A stretch of 64,000 nt of DNA from UMGS1590 sp900552455 (GTDB lineage Bacteria > Bacillota > Peptococcia > Peptococcales > Peptococcaceae), in the NCBI GenBank assembly GCA_963931105.1, contig OZ007004.1:1488001-1552000 (forward strand). The letters run 5' to 3'. Shown here piece by piece: positions 1 through 8,796 of the stretch; position 1 is the first letter of the stretch, and every line of letters starts with the position of its first letter. The notes beneath the pieces are model-generated. The model was not told where the DNA came from. It made no database searches and saw only the letters and a program-made list of their open reading frames with translations. Both the position numbers and the translations under genes were made by a program.

Positions 1-837
1 CCAGAGGGCTGCATCTACGGCTTCCTCGGACCAAACGGCGCTGGCAAATCAACGACGTTGAAGATGATCCTCGGGCTTGTGCGGCCGACCGCCGGCGACA
101 TCGCTGTGTTCGGCGAACCGATGATGCGCCGCAATCGGCTGGCGATCCTCAAGCAGGTGGGCAGTCTCATTGAAAGCCCGAGCTATTACGGCCATCTTTC
201 CGGCGAGGAAAATCTGCGCATTGTGCAGACGATGCGCGGCGTGCCGGAGAAAAACATTCGCGAGGTGCTCGAGATCGTGCGCTTGACGGATGCGAAGGAC
301 AAGCGTGCAGCCCATTACAGCCTGGGCATGAAGCAGCGGTTGGGATTGGCGGCGGCGCTCCTGGGTTATCCGCGGCTCTTGATCCTCGACGAGCCGACGA
401 ACGGGCTAGATCCGGCAGGCATCCAGGAAATGCGCGAGCTCATCAAGGAATTGCCGCAGCGCTTCGGCATGACGGTGGTTGTTTCCAGCCATCTGCTGGC
501 GGAGATCGACCAGATGGCCGACCACGTCGGCATCATCCGCGAGGGCGAGCTGGTCTTTCAGGATTCGCTCACAGCGCTGCACAGCCGCAGCAAGCAACAT
601 CTGGCGCTGCGCACGACTGACAATCTCCACGCCCAGGCGATTTTGCGCGAGCGACGCCTGCATGTGAGTGAGGGTGAAGACGGATATCTCGTGCTGCCAC
701 TGCTCAACGATGACACCACGGCGGCGCTTGCTGAGCTGCTCGTGACGCAGAGCATCGGCGTGCTGCGTTTGGAGGAACGGCAGAAAAGTCTGGAGGACAT
801 CTTCCTCGAACTCACCGGGAAGGGGGCGAGCTTATGA
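1..837 (+). CDS. ABC transporter ATP-binding protein, BcrA/lantibiotic-protection type (5' truncated)
   Basis: The reading frame is open from base 1, so the N-terminus lies outside the window; about 278 residues are present. Visible are the Walker A motif GPNGAGKST (residues 10-18), the signature region around YSLGMKQRLGLA, Walker B LLILDEPTNGLDP and the H-loop SSHLL. The C-terminal extension after the H-loop is typical of BcrA/EpiF/SpaF ATPases. It overlaps the next gene by 4 bases (ATGA), and two hydrophobic permeases follow, so it should energise that pair at the inner face of the membrane. Known relatives export or protect against bacitracin or lantibiotics; the substrate here is not evident. 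Confidence 0.93.
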   Translation, partial: PEGCIYGFLGPNGAGKSTTLKMILGLVRPTAGDIAVFGEPMMRRNRLAILKQVGSLIESPSYYGHLSGEENLRIVQTMRGVPEKNIREVLEIVRLTDAKDKRAAHYSLGMKQRLGLAAALLGYPRLLILDEPTNGLDPAGIQEMRELIKELPQRFGMTVVVSSHLLAEIDQMADHVGIIREGELVFQDSLTALHSRSKQHLALRTTDNLHAQAILRERRLHVSEGEDGYLVLPLLNDDTTAALAELLVTQSIGVLRLEERQKSLEDIFLELTGKGASL

Positions 838-1583
838 GCACGCTGAGACTGGAATTTTTCAAATGTCGCCGGCGCAAGATCTTTCTCGTCGGGCTGGCGC
901 TGATCGCTGCGCAGCTGCTGTGGATGTACACGTCCATCTTACGCTGGGAGCCTGAGGATTTTCGTCAGGGATGGATGTGGATGCTCTACAGTTTGGCCAT
1001 GCTCGACAGCTTTATGCTGCCGCTCGCGACGGCGGTGATCGCCAGCCGCAACTGCGAGATCGAGCACAAGGGCAGCACGCTGAAAATTCTCGAGACGCTG
1101 ACGACGCCAGGCAAAATCTACAACGCGAAGCTCCTTTGGGGCGCGATCGTGCTGGCGATTCTCATGATCATCCGCAGCGCGCTCTTTCTCGGCGTCGGCT
1201 ATTACGAAGCGTTTCCGGGCACGATGCCGTACCGCACGTTTGCAGTGTTCACGTTTGTCAGCTGGATCGTCTCGCTCATGCTCTACACGCTGCAGCAGGG
1301 ACTGAGCTTACGCTTCGCGAATCAGGCGGTGCCGCTGGTGATCGGCATTGCCGGCAGTTTTCTCGGGCTGATGGGATTGTTTTTCCCAAGCGCTGTGCAG
1401 CGGCTCCTGCCCTGGAGCTATTACGGACTCTTTAGTCAGGTGGCAATGTGGTGGGACGAGGCCACACGTTACACAGAATATTACTGGCGCACGCCGGAAC
1501 CGCTGGACATTGCGCTCTTTATCTGCTGGTTCCTCGTGTTCTTCATCGTTGGCCGCACGCTTTTCGTGCGAAAGGAGGTTTGA
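834..1583 (+). CDS. ABC transporter permease, lantibiotic-immunity (EpiE/SpaE) type
   Basis: A 249-residue hydrophobic protein with about six predicted membrane segments, the size of ABC-2 type permeases of lantibiotic-immunity transporters. The start overlaps the stop of the ATPase gene (ATGA), implying translational coupling. A second permease begins 3 bases downstream, so the gene order is ATPase-permease-permease as in SpaFEG/BcrAB-like systems. Family assignment rests on hydropathy, length and neighbours; there is no catalytic motif to check. No response regulator or sensor kinase is visible inside the window, but the upstream side is cut off. Confidence 0.85.
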   Translation: MSTLRLEFFKCRRRKIFLVGLALIAAQLLWMYTSILRWEPEDFRQGWMWMLYSLAMLDSFMLPLATAVIASRNCEIEHKGSTLKILETLTTPGKIYNAKLLWGAIVLAILMIIRSALFLGVGYYEAFPGTMPYRTFAVFTFVSWIVSLMLYTLQQGLSLRFANQAVPLVIGIAGSFLGLMGLFFPSAVQRLLPWSYYGLFSQVAMWWDEATRYTEYYWRTPEPLDIALFICWFLVFFIVGRTLFVRKEV

Positions 1584-1586
1584 CAA

Positions 1587-2315
1587 ATGATCATCCGTGC
1601 TCTACGCGCTGAGCTCATCAAAGGCCGCCACGCGCCGGTGTGGATCGCCTTTGTTGTGCTGCCGCTGATCCCGGCCTTTCTCGGCACGTTTAACTATCTC
1701 GGCAATCTTGCGCTCTTAAAGAGCAGCTGGTACAGCCTCTGGACGCAGCACACGCTCTTTGCGTCGTACTTTTTCCTGCCGGCGCTGCTCGCCGTTTACT
1801 GCGCCTGGGAATGGCGGCTGGAAAACACCGATCATAATTTCAACAGCTTTCTCACGGCGCCAATTTCTACCACGGCGCTCTACCTCGGCAAGCTCATTCC
1901 GGCGATCGGCGTGAGCGTGCTGGCGCAGCTGGTCGTTGGTCTGCTTTTCATCGGCAGCGGTTTTCTCGCTGGCATTCGCGAACCGCTGCCGCCGGAGCTT
2001 TTCGAATGGCTCTGCTGCGGCGCGCTCGGAAGCATTGCCGTCTGCGCTGTGCAGCTTTTTCTCAGCCTCTTGATCAAATCCTTCGCGATCCCGGTGGCGA
2101 TCGGGCTCTTGGGCGGCATCGCCGGACTCATGGCGACGGCCCAGGGTTGGGCGCTGTATTTTCCGTACTCGTTGCTCTCCGTCGGCATGCGCGCCAACAA
2201 TCCGAACATGGAGATCGATCTCGCGCAGCTCGCGCTGTCGACCCTCGTTTACACTGTGCTCTTTGCGGCGCTCAGCGTGCGGCTTTTGGCGCGGCGCGAT
2301 GTCACTGGCGATTGA
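1587..2315 (+). CDS. ABC transporter permease, lantibiotic-immunity (EpiG/MutG) type
   Basis: A 242-residue protein with about six membrane segments, starting MIIRALRAELIKGRHAP; the RaEl.K opening is common in ABC-2 permeases. It is preceded by AAAGGAGG close upstream and starts 3 bases after the previous permease. It probably forms a heterodimeric channel with that protein, driven by the ATPase at the left edge. It is the last gene of the operon: an extended -10 promoter for the next gene begins around its stop codon. Confidence 0.85.
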   Translation: MIIRALRAELIKGRHAPVWIAFVVLPLIPAFLGTFNYLGNLALLKSSWYSLWTQHTLFASYFFLPALLAVYCAWEWRLENTDHNFNSFLTAPISTTALYLGKLIPAIGVSVLAQLVVGLLFIGSGFLAGIREPLPPELFEWLCCGALGSIAVCAVQLFLSLLIKSFAIPVAIGLLGGIAGLMATAQGWALYFPYSLLSVGMRANNPNMEIDLAQLALSTLVYTVLFAALSVRLLARRDVTGD

Positions 2316-2334
2316 ATGGGCAGCGTGTTATAAT
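2306..2334 (+). promoter_or_regulatory. Extended -10 promoter for the flavodoxin-like gene
   Basis: TGTTATAAT at 2326-2334 is a perfect -10 with an extended TGn element; the -35 at 2306-2311 (TGGCGA) is poor, which is usual for extended -10 promoters. It lies about 32 bases before the ATG at 2366. Confidence 0.5.
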
Positions 2335-2365
2335 GAAGGAAATCCACACGAGAGGAAGGATCATT

Positions 2366-3010
2366 ATGAAAGTGATTGGTATCAACGGCAGTCCGCGCAA
2401 AACCTGGCATTCGGCCCAGCTTCTCGACAATGCCCTCGAAGGTGCGCGCGCAGCCGGCGCCGAAACAAAACGCATCGACCTCTTTGATATCGATTTCCGC
2501 GGCTGCATCAGCTGCTTTGCCTGCAAGCGACTCGGCGGCCCAAGCTACACGAAATGCGCCCAGCGCGATGCGCTGACGCCGGTGCTCGAGGAGATCCTCG
2601 CCGCAGATGCGCTCGTCGTCGCCGCGCCGATCTATTACGGCGAAGTGCCTGGCGCTGTGCGCAATTTCTACGAACGGCTGCTCTTCCCACCGAACCATTA
2701 CACCGGCGGCGCACCAGACGAAGGCTACGGTCGCCGCATCCGCTGCGGGCTCATTTACACCATGGGCGTGCCCGATCAGGCAGCGCATGAGAAAACGAAC
2801 TACGACACCACCGCCCGCGACGCCGCTCGCTTCCAGCGTTTCCTCGGCGACACCGAAACGCTCAACGCGTTCAACGCCTGGCAGTTCGACGACTACGCGA
2901 AATACGCCTCCAGCGGCTTCGATCCCGTGAAGAAAAAAGCCTATCTCGAGACAGAATTTCCAAAGGAATGCGAGCGCGCGTTCGAGATGGGAAAGAGATT
3001 GGCTGAATAA
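2366..3010 (+). CDS. Flavodoxin-like NAD(P)H-dependent FMN oxidoreductase
   Basis: A 214-residue protein opening MKVIGINGSPRKTWHSAQLL, the phosphate-binding loop GSPR of the NADPH-dependent FMN reductase/flavodoxin_2 family. A later C-I-S-C-F-A-C-K cluster and the APIYYGEVPGAVRNFYERL segment are typical of iron-sulfur-flavoprotein-like reductases, which use bound FMN to reduce quinones, metals or nitro compounds in the cytoplasm. GAGAGGAAGGA precedes the ATG by 6-7 bases. It is monocistronic, between its own promoter and a bidirectional terminator. Physiological substrate unknown. Confidence 0.85.
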   Translation: MKVIGINGSPRKTWHSAQLLDNALEGARAAGAETKRIDLFDIDFRGCISCFACKRLGGPSYTKCAQRDALTPVLEEILAADALVVAAPIYYGEVPGAVRNFYERLLFPPNHYTGGAPDEGYGRRIRCGLIYTMGVPDQAAHEKTNYDTTARDAARFQRFLGDTETLNAFNAWQFDDYAKYASSGFDPVKKKAYLETEFPKECERAFEMGKRLAE

Positions 3011-3012
3011 GC

Positions 3013-3052
3013 AAACAGGACGTGAACATTTTTCGTTCACGTCCTGTTTTTT
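3013..3052. terminator. Bidirectional intrinsic terminator
   Basis: A perfect 14-bp inverted repeat (AACAGGACGTGAAC and its complement) around a 6-base loop, flanked by T-runs in both directions. It serves the converging flavodoxin-like gene and the minus-strand NUDIX gene, whose stop codon overlaps its edge. Confidence 0.85.
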
Positions 3053-3701
3053 AGTGGTCGTCCGTTGGTAATAAATCGTGCGTGGAAAGTTGTAGGTGAC
3101 CAGATTTGTAATCGGTCATCTTTTTCTCCAGATAGTGGAGATTGCTTGTTGAATAGAACGGATCACCAGCATCGTTGCTGTCAGGTTTGAGCGCATTCAA
3201 TGCACTGATGAGCGCATCTTTGCAGGCGGTGTACTGCTCGATCTCCGGCTCGGAGAAGGTGCCGTCGGCGATGGTGGCTTCCAGCTCGTCGATGGTCACC
3301 CAGCGCCAGTCGACGGTCTCGCCATCCTGGAGGATGATGCCGTCGGGATCGATTTCTGTGTGATAGATGTAGCAGTCGACGAAGGCGGTGGGGATGCGGA
3401 TGGTTTTGATGTGGAGAAGATCCTCACAGTGGCAGTCCATGCCGGTTTCTTCGCGCACCTCGCGGGCAGCGCCGACGCAGCTTTCCTCGCCGGCAAGAAT
3501 GGAACCGCCGGTGTTTTCCCATTGGTTGGGGCAGATGAGTTTCTGCGGATGGCGCTTTGTGAGCAGGATGCGGCGGAGACGGTCGTGGATCGTCCAGACG
3601 CCGATGATGGTGTGAAAACGCCCGGGTGGCAGCGGTTCGCCGCGGCGTAGGGTTTCGCCGGTGAGGCGGCGGTCGTCGTCGAGAAGGTCCCAGCGCTCCA
3701 T
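3051..3701 (-). CDS. NUDIX hydrolase
   Basis: A 216-residue protein with a perfect Nudix box at about residues 65-88: G, five residues, E, seven residues, REVREETGM. The family hydrolyses nucleoside-diphosphate-linked compounds using Mg held by the REXXEE helix. The N-terminal region (WDLLDDDRRLTGETLRRG) resembles isopentenyl-diphosphate-isomerase-like/YfcD NUDIX proteins; about 60 residues after the fold are of unknown role. The start ATG overlaps the stop of the helicase gene by one base, so it is the last gene of a four-gene minus-strand operon. Substrate not predictable. Confidence 0.88.
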   Translation of the reverse strand: MERWDLLDDDRRLTGETLRRGEPLPPGRFHTIIGVWTIHDRLRRILLTKRHPQKLICPNQWENTGGSILAGEESCVGAAREVREETGMDCHCEDLLHIKTIRIPTAFVDCYIYHTEIDPDGIILQDGETVDWRWVTIDELEATIADGTFSEPEIEQYTACKDALISALNALKPDSNDAGDPFYSTSNLHYLEKKMTDYKSGHLQLSTHDLLPTDDH

Positions 3702-4960
3702 TATTTTTCGCCTCGTTTCAATCGTTTTGGCGCGCCCTTGGCTTTCGCTTTGCGGGCGCGGTCTTTTTGCTTTGGTTTGTGCGGCGCAGCGGATTTTTCG
3801 CTGTGCTTTTTTGGTTTCTCTGGCGCTGGTCCGAGAACGATGGCGCCGCCGGCGAAGTGGACTTCTTCAAACTGGATGCCGAGATCGCGGGCGTAGATGC
3901 GGATCGCTGCTTCGTCGCTGTCGCTCACGAAAGAAAGCGTTGCGCCATCGGCATTGCCGCGCCCTGTGCGTCCGGCGCGATGGACATAGGTCAGGGGATC
4001 GTGTGGAAAGTCGAGGTTGATGACCTGGTCGATATCGGGAATATCCAGCCCGCGCGCGGCGAGGTCGCTGGAAATGAGAATGCCGTCGAAGCCGTGGCGA
4101 AAGGTTTCCAGGGATTTCTGGCGATCGAGCTTTTTCATCTCGGCGCTGAGTACGCCCGCTTCGATGTGGTGATAGGCGAGACGGTCTTGCAGCTGGGTGA
4201 TCTCGTCGTCGCCGTTCAAAAAGATCAGCGTTTTGCCGTCCATGGCGGCGAGGGCTTTGCGCAGAAAATCGAAGCGTTTGCGTTTTTCACAGCGCAGGAA
4301 AAAATGACCGATGTTTGGATTGAGCGCGGCTTCGCTGTCGCTAATGAGAAATTCTGCGTCAGCGATATGCGCAGCGAGCCACTGGCGCGCGTTTTCATCG
4401 ATGGATGCAGAGCAGGCGATGGTCTGGGTGCTTTTGCGCAGGGCTTTCTGGATGGCAGCGAGCTGGCGGCCGCCCTCCTGCGCGAGCAGGGCGTCGACTT
4501 CGTCAAAAACCACGGCTTCGATGGTCTGGCCGTTGATCTTGCGGCGGTCGAAAAGCTCGAGGATGCGGCCTGGTGTGCCGACGAGGATCTGCGGATGTTT
4601 TTTCAGCTTTTCGAGCTGGTGGTTGATGTTGGCGCCGCCGCCGATGAGGGCTAGGCTGTAGGGCGCGTCAAGCTGCGCGTTCAAATCGCGCACGACGTGG
4701 CCGATCTGCACGGCGAGCTCCTGCGTTGGCGCGACGATGAGCAGCTTGTTGCCGCTTTCACCAGGGTTCAGTTTTGCCAAGAGCGGCAGGAGATAGGCCA
4801 GGGTTTTGCCGCTGCCGGTGCGCGATTGCAGGACGAGGTTGCGCCCTTCGCTGATGAGCGGGAAGGATGCCGTCTGCACGGGCATCGGCTCGGTGATATT
4901 GAAAGATTCTTTAAGCGCTGTGGTGAGCGCTTGTGGAAGTTCGTTGAAAATGGTTGGCAT
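3701..4960 (-). CDS. DEAD-box family RNA helicase with variant motifs II and III
   Basis: A 419-residue helicase showing Q motif (PMPVQTASFP), motif I (SRTGSGKT), Ia (APTQELA), Ib (GTPGR), V (SSDLAARGLDI) and VI (HRAGRTGRG). Motif II reads DEVD rather than DEAD and motif III SAS rather than SAT; both keep the essential acidic and serine positions. The tail from about residue 380 is very rich in Lys and Arg, as in helicases acting on rRNA or cold-stress mRNA. The start is set at 4960 because AGGAG lies 7 bases upstream; an ATG at 4978 would overlap that site. Second to last gene in the operon. Confidence 0.92.
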   Translation of the reverse strand: MPTIFNELPQALTTALKESFNITEPMPVQTASFPLISEGRNLVLQSRTGSGKTLAYLLPLLAKLNPGESGNKLLIVAPTQELAVQIGHVVRDLNAQLDAPYSLALIGGGANINHQLEKLKKHPQILVGTPGRILELFDRRKINGQTIEAVVFDEVDALLAQEGGRQLAAIQKALRKSTQTIACSASIDENARQWLAAHIADAEFLISDSEAALNPNIGHFFLRCEKRKRFDFLRKALAAMDGKTLIFLNGDDEITQLQDRLAYHHIEAGVLSAEMKKLDRQKSLETFRHGFDGILISSDLAARGLDIPDIDQVINLDFPHDPLTYVHRAGRTGRGNADGATLSFVSDSDEAAIRIYARDLGIQFEEVHFAGGAIVLGPAPEKPKKHSEKSAAPHKPKQKDRARKAKAKGAPKRLKRGEK

Positions 4961-4974
4961 AATGTTCTCCTGTT

Positions 4975-5775
4975 TCAAAATGTGATCACGTCGAGATCGT
5001 CTGGCACGTCGACAGGGCCGTTGAAATGCTGGCGTGCTTCCGCTTCGTAGCGGGCTTTGCGCGTGTCGAGGTTGGTATCCTCGCCGTGGAAGAGGATGAG
5101 ATGCTTCGCGCCGGCAGATGCGGCATTTTCAGCGGCGTCGACGACGGTGGAGTGGTGAATGCGATGCGGATTGATGTGCGCGGCGTCGGCTTCCAGGCAC
5201 ATGGCTTCGTGAATGAGATGGTCGCAGTCTTTGGCGTAGCGCAGTCCTTGCTCAGTCAGCGGCTCGTCGCCGAGGAAGACGAGGGATTTGCCGTTTGTGA
5301 GCTGCGCGCGCCAGCCGTACTGCACGGTTTTGCCGGCGCCGGTGTCAAAAAATGTCACCTGCCATGGCCTGATGCTGCAGGTTTCGCCGTCGCTCACCGG
5401 GCGGAAGAAGATTTCTTTATCGAGATGTTTGGCGGCGTTTGTGCCCAAAAGCATATCGCAGCAGCTGCGCAGGATTTCCAGCACGCTCGCTTCTCCGTAG
5501 ACAGTGAGGGGCTCCGTACGACCGCGGTCAAAGCTGTGACCGATGACGCGCACGAGCCAGATGGCGCCGATGAGATGGTCGGTGTGGCGGTGGGAAATGA
5601 AAAGATCGGTGATGTCGTCTGAGGTGAGTCCGGCGCGTTCCATCTGCAGGAGCACACCGTTGCCGCTGCCGGCGTCGGTCATGAAGGTGTGGGTGCCGTC
5701 GGTGAGGGCGAGACAGGTGGAGTAGCAGTGATAGGCCAGGGCGTGGCCGGTGCCGAGAAAGATCAGTTTATCCAT
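4975..5775 (-). CDS. MBL-fold metallo-hydrolase, RNase Z-like
   Basis: A 266-residue protein with the metallo-beta-lactamase signature SHRHTDHLIG (HxHxDH) near residue 60 and later zinc-ligand positions (LGDEP, LILFHGE). The layout, with a helical DHLIHEAMC segment after LGDEPLT, resembles RNase Z/ElaC-like members, which cleave tRNA precursors or small phosphodiesters; the exosite arm of true RNase Z is not obvious. It sits 14 bases before the helicase start and overlaps the upstream small gene by 8 bases, so they should be cotranscribed. A role in RNA metabolism with the helicase is inferred. Confidence 0.85.
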   Translation of the reverse strand: MDKLIFLGTGHALAYHCYSTCLALTDGTHTFMTDAGSGNGVLLQMERAGLTSDDITDLFISHRHTDHLIGAIWLVRVIGHSFDRGRTEPLTVYGEASVLEILRSCCDMLLGTNAAKHLDKEIFFRPVSDGETCSIRPWQVTFFDTGAGKTVQYGWRAQLTNGKSLVFLGDEPLTEQGLRYAKDCDHLIHEAMCLEADAAHINPHRIHHSTVVDAAENAASAGAKHLILFHGEDTNLDTRKARYEAEARQHFNGPVDVPDDLDVITF

Positions 5776-6055
5776 GAGTGTTTCCTTCCTTATATAATGT
5801 CAAGCGTAGTTTGTTGCTGCGTGGAAATTCCCGACGGGCGATCGGTTTGACTGCTTTCAGCACTTCCTGGCGCGAGAGATCCTCCAGACGCTGCGACTGA
5901 AAGCCGTCCTCTTCGAGGAGAAACTGCCCGTCAGCGAGACAGGTGAGGCTGAAGCCGCGGTCGCCCTTCCAGGTGCGCACGCTGAGCACGTCGCCTGTCG
6001 TCATTTTTTTCAATCGTGTTTGCAGTTCGCTCTGCAGACTTGCTGCTGCGATCAT
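5768..6055 (-). CDS. Small conserved-looking protein of unknown function
   Basis: A 95-residue protein I do not recognise. It has a helical start (SLQSELQTRLKKM) and a middle segment, GDVLSVRTWKGDRGFSLTCLADGQFLLEEDGF, that looks like a small beta barrel or sheet, then a basic tail. There is no signal peptide or metal motif. It is the first gene of the minus-strand operon with the metallo-hydrolase (8-base overlap), preceded by a GGTGG-type ribosome binding site and a perfect TATAAT about 40 bases upstream. The coupling supports a real gene. Confidence 0.65.
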   Translation of the reverse strand: MIAAASLQSELQTRLKKMTTGDVLSVRTWKGDRGFSLTCLADGQFLLEEDGFQSQRLEDLSRQEVLKAVKPIARREFPRSNKLRLTLYKEGNTHG

Positions 6056-6093
6056 GGGATTTCCACCAGCCTTTCGTTGGAACTTCTTGCGTT

Positions 6094-6099
6094 ATTATA
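6094..6099 (-). promoter_or_regulatory. -10 element of the small protein-MBL-helicase-NUDIX operon
   Basis: On the minus strand this is TATAAT, preceded by TGTGG; no good -35 hexamer is found at 16-18 bases. It lies 39-44 bases before the ATG at 6055. Confidence 0.45.
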
Positions 6100-6339
6100 C
6101 CACATCTTGACGCGCAAGCGAGCGCGTTGGTGAAAATATCTGGCGGCGAACGATTGCAAAGCACTGTGTTAAGAAATGGTAAAACGTGGCGGAGGTTTTC
6201 GCTGCTGACGAAAAATTTTCGCCAGCGCGCGACGGCAGAAATGCGGCGTTCTCCCTGCGGGATGCGTGCTGCGCGAAAAATTTTGGGCGAAACCCTTTTG
6301 TAAATTTTTGGTTTTTCGGTTAAAAAGAACGTAAAAGTC
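6100..6339. other. Intergenic region without a recognised gene
   Basis: Between divergent operons. It contains an imperfect inverted repeat at about 6200-6227 (CGCTG ... CGAAAA / TTTTCG ... CAGCG) and AT-rich stretches. No convincing ORF with a ribosome binding site on either strand. Confidence 0.5.
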
Positions 6340-6368
6340 TTGCACTCCGCTTTACAAAGGGTTAAACT
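6340..6368 (+). promoter_or_regulatory. Promoter of the LTA-synthase-like triplet
   Basis: TTGCAC at 6340-6345, a 17-base spacer and TAAACT at 6363-6368. This gives a leader of about 70 bases before the first synthase gene. The same hexamer style (TTGCAA, 17, TAAACT) recurs at 14807. Confidence 0.6.
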
Positions 6369-6445
6369 GTGAAGGTAAAACACAATGAAGGACTATGTTC
6401 ATTTTTCGTAAATAATTTTGAAAGGAAAGCGGGGCTGAAGTGACA

Positions 6446-8728
6446 ATGAAAGAGACCATCAAGCGCTTTCTCATCGCCTATGTGCGCGTCGTCAACGATT
6501 TCTGGGATGCGGTATCTTTCCGACGCAGCAGCAAGCGCGTGGAAATTTTTGCCGCCTGCCTGACGCTGGCGCTGGCCGCGTTCATCACGGTGGAATGGAA
6601 TCTCTTCCTGAATCCGGCGACGGATTTCTGGGGATGGAAAGTCATGGGCATTGCCTATGCTTTTGCGCTGCTCATCGGTCTGCTCCTGGTCTTCCGTATC
6701 CAGATCGAGGAGCGCTTCCGGAATAAATTTTATACCGTCATCTTTTTCCTGATGCCGGTCGTCTCCATGCAGATGGTGGAGTGCTACAACGGAAATTTCC
6801 TGTACGTATTCTCGCCAGCCAATTTCTTCATGAATTACATGGCGTATCTGCTGTTTTATGTGGTTGTGTTCTTTATCACGAGCCGCTTCCGCATGACCAT
6901 CGGCATCGTCAACGTGGTGCTCTTCCTTTTTGGGATGGCGAACTATTTCGTTGATCTTTTCCGCGGCACGCCGCTGGTACCGATGGATATTCTCGCTGTC
7001 GGCACGGGTATGAACGTGGCCGCTGGCTATGACTACAAACTTTCCTGGCAGATCATCATGGCTGCCTTGATGCTGATCCTGATCTTCGTGCTCGAACGTC
7101 AGATGGTCAACATCCGTCCGCAGGTGCGCAGAAGCAAGATCATGGTGCGCGCGACGGCGCTCGCCTACATTCTCATCATCGCCAGCACCGTTTACGGTAC
7201 AGATGTGCTCGCTGACCACGGCTTCAAGCCAGATTTCTGGAATCAGAGCCGCGGCTATCACAACAGCGGCATCTGGTACAATTTCTGTCTGAACACGAAA
7301 TATCTCCACGTGTCTGAGCCGGAAGGCTACAGCGCCGACGACATCAGCGCCCTCGCCGACGAGGTGATCGCAGCGGTCGATCCGGATCCGGACAACGACA
7401 CTTCGATCAATATGCTCACCGGCGAAGACACCTACAAACCAACAGGCGAAACGCCAAACGTCATCGCCATCATGAACGAAACGTTCTCAGATCCTGGCAC
7501 CCTCGGCGATCTGCAGACGAACATGGATTATCTGCCGTTCTACCACAGCCTCTCTGAAAATACCATCAAGGGGACGCTGTCGGTGCCGGTTTTTGGCGCC
7601 GGAACGAGCAACTCCGAATATGAATTCCTCACCGGCAATTCCATCAGCACCCTGCCGAGCGGCAGCAGCGTTTACGAATCTTATATCGACAGCGCGCAGC
7701 CATCGCTCGTTTCGACGCTGGAAAGCCAGGGCTATTCGTCCCGCGCCTTCCATCCATATTTTGCTGATGGCTGGAACCGTCCGTCTGTCTACAACGACAT
7801 GGGCTTTGACGATTTCATTTCCATGGAAGACATCATCGATCCAACCGTCGTCGCTCAGTATCAGGAGGACAACGACGAGGATGCGTTCATCGAAAAGGTG
7901 GAAGCGCTCTATCCGGAAGAGGACAACATGCTGCTGCGCCGTTTTGTCAGCGATTCCTACGATTATGAAAAGCTCGAGGAAATGTACGAACAGCGCGATC
8001 CATCGCAGCCATTCTTCGCGTTCAACGTCACCATGCAGAACCACGGTGGCTACGATCGCATGTATCTGAACTTCAACCAGGAGATCCGCATCACCAACAT
8101 GCTGGGCTACTATCCAAAGGCTGAGCGTTATCTCTCCCTGCTGAAAAAGTCCGACGAGGCGCTGCAGGAATTGATCACCTATTTCAGCAATGTCAGCGAA
8201 CCAACGGTGATCGTCATGTTTGGTGACCATCAGGCTTCTGTGGAAAATGCGTTCTACGAAGAGCTCTACGGCAAACCGCTCGATCAGCTCACCGAAGAAG
8301 AGCAGCAGACCCGTTACCACACGCCGTTCTTGATCTGGGCCAACTACGATATTCCTGAGGCGACGCTGGACAACATTTCGTCCAACTATCTGTCGACGCT
8401 GCTTCTGCAGGTCGCCGGTCTTGAGATGACGCCGTACAACGAATATCTGGCAGCGCTCTATCAGCAGATCCCAGTCATTGACACGGTTGGTTATCGCGGC
8501 AGCGACGGCATCGTATATGAAAAGGATGACGAGACCAGCCCATATGCCGATCTGATCCACGGCTACGACTGCATCACCTACAACAACCTGCTCGATGTAG
8601 ATAACCGTGACTGGTCACTTTTCACGATCGATGGTCAGCCGATGGCCGATCCGCCGGATCTTGATGCAGGCGATCAATCAGAGACGGCTGACGACAGCGG
8701 GCAGGAAGAACAATCTGCCATCAACTAA
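6446..8728 (+). CDS. LTA synthase family (sulfatase-fold) membrane protein, copy 1
   Basis: A 760-residue protein with about five N-terminal membrane segments (residues 30-250) and an extracellular sulfatase-fold domain. By analogy with LtaS, the metal ligands and nucleophile are visible: IMNET near residue 345 (Glu), GAGTSNSEYE near 387 (Thr nucleophile), and MFGDH near 590 (Asp-His). The family transfers glycerol-phosphate or related groups from phosphatidylglycerol to a polymer or glycan. The start is uncertain: GTG at 6440 is in frame, but ATG at 6446 gives the same length as copy 2. First of three tandem paralogues; the acidic C-terminal tail differs between copies. Confidence 0.9.
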   Translation: MKETIKRFLIAYVRVVNDFWDAVSFRRSSKRVEIFAACLTLALAAFITVEWNLFLNPATDFWGWKVMGIAYAFALLIGLLLVFRIQIEERFRNKFYTVIFFLMPVVSMQMVECYNGNFLYVFSPANFFMNYMAYLLFYVVVFFITSRFRMTIGIVNVVLFLFGMANYFVDLFRGTPLVPMDILAVGTGMNVAAGYDYKLSWQIIMAALMLILIFVLERQMVNIRPQVRRSKIMVRATALAYILIIASTVYGTDVLADHGFKPDFWNQSRGYHNSGIWYNFCLNTKYLHVSEPEGYSADDISALADEVIAAVDPDPDNDTSINMLTGEDTYKPTGETPNVIAIMNETFSDPGTLGDLQTNMDYLPFYHSLSENTIKGTLSVPVFGAGTSNSEYEFLTGNSISTLPSGSSVYESYIDSAQPSLVSTLESQGYSSRAFHPYFADGWNRPSVYNDMGFDDFISMEDIIDPTVVAQYQEDNDEDAFIEKVEALYPEEDNMLLRRFVSDSYDYEKLEEMYEQRDPSQPFFAFNVTMQNHGGYDRMYLNFNQEIRITNMLGYYPKAERYLSLLKKSDEALQELITYFSNVSEPTVIVMFGDHQASVENAFYEELYGKPLDQLTEEEQQTRYHTPFLIWANYDIPEATLDNISSNYLSTLLLQVAGLEMTPYNEYLAALYQQIPVIDTVGYRGSDGIVYEKDDETSPYADLIHGYDCITYNNLLDVDNRDWSLFTIDGQPMADPPDLDAGDQSETADDSGQEEQSAIN

Positions 8729-8743
8729 AAGGTTTGAACAATC

Positions 8744-8776
8744 GAGGGGACGGATATGGGATCCGTCCTCTTTTCT
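8744..8776 (+). terminator. Hairpin with T-run between synthase copies 1 and 2
   Basis: GAGGGGACGGAT, a short loop and GATCCGTCCTC followed by TTTTCT. It resembles an intrinsic terminator, yet lies only 20 bases before the next gene. Its core stem GGACGGAT/ATCCGTCC is the same as in the hairpin between copies 2 and 3. Confidence 0.6.
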
Positions 8777-8796
8777 ATTGAAAAGGAGTGAGTGCT

